Positions 62,307 through 64,000 of a stretch of 64,000 nt of DNA are shown piece by piece. The notes beneath the pieces were generated by a model. It saw only the letters and a list, made by a program, of their open reading frames with translations, was not told where the DNA came from and did no database searches. How positions within the stretch are numbered: the stretch's first letter is position 1; every line of letters starts with the position of its first letter. A program made the translations under genes and the position numbers. Source of the stretch: Spirosoma sp. (GTDB lineage Bacteria; Bacteroidota; Bacteroidia; Cytophagales; Spirosomataceae); contig NZ_JAPLET010000030.1 of NCBI RefSeq assembly GCF_026391055.1, positions 372,001 through 436,000 on the forward strand, given 5' to 3'.

Positions 62307-63881
62307 CTAATAATTTGCAGACAGATCAGCCGCTACTTTCTTGAGGGTTGCCGTTGCTTCGTCGGTCAGTTTACCGGCGCGAAGGTCGTTCAGAACGGTT
62401 GGGTGCTGAGCACTCAACATCATACCAAACTCGCTTTCAAATTCTTTCACTTTGTTAACCGGCACTTTGTCCAGCAGACCATTGGTCGATGCGTAGATGA
62501 TCGCCACCTGCTGCTCAACCGGTACCGGCGAATACTGAGGCTGCTTCAACATCTCCTGGTTCCGCCGACCCCGTTCGATCGTCAGCTTAGTCGATGCGTC
62601 AAGGTCAGAACCGAACTTGGCGAAGGCTTCTAGCTCGCGGAACTGGGCCTGATCCAGTTTCAGCGTACCGGCTACTTTCTTCATCGACTTGATCTGGGCG
62701 TTACCACCCACCCGCGATACCGAGATACCTACGTTAATGGCTGGACGGATACCTGAGTTAAACAGGTTCGACTCCAGGAAGATCTGACCGTCTGTAATCG
62801 AAATTACGTTTGTTGGAATATACGCCGATACGTCACCCGCCTGGGTTTCAATGATTGGAAGCGCCGTCAGCGAACCACCACCTTTCACCCGGTCTTTCAG
62901 ACTTGGTGGCAGGTCGTTCATCGTTCTGGCGATGTCGTCGTTCTGGTTGATTTTAGCGGCCCGCTCCAGCAAACGGCTGTGCAGGTAGAACACGTCTCCG
63001 GGATACGCTTCACGTCCTGGTGGGCGACGCAGCAGCAGCGACACTTCGCGGTAGGCAACGGCCTGTTTCGACAGATCGTCATAAACAACCAGTGCCGGAC
63101 GGCCTGTATCGCGGAAGAATTCACCGATAGCGGCACCGGTAAACGGCGCGAAGAACTGCATCGGCGATGGGTCAGATGCGTTGGCAGCCACAACTACGGT
63201 GTAATCCATAGCACCGGCTTTGCGCAGTGTCTGCTCAACTTGCTTCACGGTAGAGGCTTTCTGACCGCAGGCAACGTAGATACAAAATACAGGCTGACCT
63301 TTGTCGTAAAATTCTTTCTGGTTGATGATGGTGTCGATAGCCACGGCGGTTTTACCCGTCTGGCGGTCACCAATGATCAATTCACGCTGGCCCCGGCCAA
63401 TGGGGATCATGGCGTCGATAGCCTTGATACCGGTTTGCAGCGGCTCGGTTACCGGCTGACGGAAGATAACGCCCGGTGCCTTACGCTCCAGCGGCATTTG
63501 GTACAGTTCACCCTGGATAGGGCCCAAACCGTCAATAGGCAAACCAAGGGTGTTTACCACGCGGCCCAGAATGCCATCGCCTACATTCACGTAAGCAATC
63601 TGGTCGGTCCGCTTCACGGTGTCCCCTTCTTTGATTTCTGAATAGTCGCCGAGCAATACAGCTCCAACGTTGTCTTCTTCAAGGTTCAGAGCCATGGCCT
63701 GAAGCCCATTGTCGAACGACAGCAATTCGCCGGCCTGCACTTTCGAGAGGCCGTAGATACGCGCTACGCCGTCGCCGATTTGCAGCACCGTACCGACTTC
63801 TTCGAGTTCAGCCTCGGTTTGCGTACCGGCCAGTTGCTGGCGCAGGATGGCTGATATCTCGTCGGGTCTTACGGATTCCAT
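62307..63881 (-). CDS. atpA: ATP synthase F1 subunit alpha
   Basis: The ATG at 63879-63881 (MESVRPDEISAILRQQL) gives 524 residues; the frame extends further up but the promoter lies there. Non-catalytic nucleotide-binding subunit of F1. P-loop GDRQTGKTAVAI with Lys177, VGDGILGRVVNTLGLPIDGL before it, and the alpha signature PAINVGISVSRVGGNAQI after it. The order atpA > atpG without atpH before atpA (within the 119 bp visible) suggests a promoter right upstream. The beta and epsilon genes are not next to it. Confidence 0.97.
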   Translation of the reverse strand: MESVRPDEISAILRQQLAGTQTEAELEEVGTVLQIGDGVARIYGLSKVQAGELLSFDNGLQAMALNLEEDNVGAVLLGDYSEIKEGDTVKRTDQIAYVNVGDGILGRVVNTLGLPIDGLGPIQGELYQMPLERKAPGVIFRQPVTEPLQTGIKAIDAMIPIGRGQRELIIGDRQTGKTAVAIDTIINQKEFYDKGQPVFCIYVACGQKASTVKQVEQTLRKAGAMDYTVVVAANASDPSPMQFFAPFTGAAIGEFFRDTGRPALVVYDDLSKQAVAYREVSLLLRRPPGREAYPGDVFYLHSRLLERAAKINQNDDIARTMNDLPPSLKDRVKGGGSLTALPIIETQAGDVSAYIPTNVISITDGQIFLESNLFNSGIRPAINVGISVSRVGGNAQIKSMKKVAGTLKLDQAQFRELEAFAKFGSDLDASTKLTIERGRRNQEMLKQPQYSPVPVEQQVAIIYASTNGLLDKVPVNKVKEFESEFGMMLSAQHPTVLNDLRAGKLTDEATATLKKVAADLSANY

Positions 63882-63919
63882 ATGTGTATAATGAGAATTT
63901 AATGTTGATTTTTCGGCCG

Positions 63920-63927
63920 CAAAGGTA
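63920..63927 (-). promoter_or_regulatory. Candidate -7 box for atpA
   Basis: TACCTTTG on the minus strand is an exact match to the Bacteroidota -7 consensus, 38 bp before the atpA ATG. The -33 region is T-rich (TTTTATT) without an exact TTTG, so support is partial. Confidence 0.5.
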
Positions 63928-64000
63928 CGATTAAAATTTAATAAAACTGCGATGAAACAAAGAAACAACGGCTGAATGTTAGACTTTTCCGCTAAATCGT

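Overview
The window comes from a Bacteroidota chromosome. Most likely it is a Cytophagales/Spirosoma-like bacterium. The evidence is three SusC/SusD outer-membrane pairs, an ECF sigma/FecR switch, a T9SS-style C-terminal tail on a secreted mannanase, lipoprotein signals throughout, promoters of the Bacteroidota type (TTTG-N19-TAnnTTTG), and a general lack of Shine-Dalgarno sequences. The lineage is inferred from gene content and style, not from a marker phylogeny.

Layout. (1) 1-7298, minus strand: glycan-uptake locus 1, transcribed sigma factor > FecR > SusC (with STN signalling domain) > SusD > DUF1080 protein (cut by the window edge). (2) 7593-12586, minus: a second SusC/SusD pair without its own regulator. 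(3) 12976-15367, plus: a small 'gluconate 2-dehydrogenase subunit 3' protein and a GMC flavoenzyme with iron-sulphur-type cysteines. With the DUF1080 protein they suggest 3-keto-glycoside chemistry. (4) 15520-26028: mixed housekeeping genes, namely a BrkB-like membrane protein, hybrid kinase, sugar isomerase-like protein, rocD, rpmB, RluA-type pseudouridine synthase, DinB and quinone oxidoreductase. (5) 26271-31756, minus: TolC > adaptor > CzcA/CusA metal-efflux operon. (6) 31953-40684: M28 peptidase, nucleoside hydrolase, a repeat-bearing lipoprotein, a decayed CE15 glucuronoyl esterase gene, NUDIX, aminotransferase, prephenate dehydrogenase and aldo/keto reductase. (7) 40735-46390: a haem/iron island with ferritin, HmuY, a HmuR-like receptor, a DUF6607 protein, an HMA-like mini-protein and two related small proteins of unknown function. 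(8) 47041-48951: PAS kinase. (9) 59687 down to 49054, minus: NarL-type regulator > TPR kinase > SusC > SusD > surface glycan-binding protein > GH26 mannanase, a compact beta-mannan utilisation locus. (10) 60099-63881, minus: small envelope proteins and ATP synthase atpA > atpG.

The most novel-looking signals are regulatory and repetitive. In the iron island, two divergent promoters each carry a copy of a 17-bp operator of the form TTTAGA-N5-TCYAAA (or close to it) overlapping the -33 box, and a third, perfect copy lies before one of the unknown small genes. A dispersed element ending in an A-run sits exactly between gene 1 and gene 2 of two unrelated operons and abuts the downstream ATG. Several REP/BIME-like hairpin families occupy other gene junctions. 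No CRISPR array, rRNA, tRNA, transposase gene or prophage was seen.
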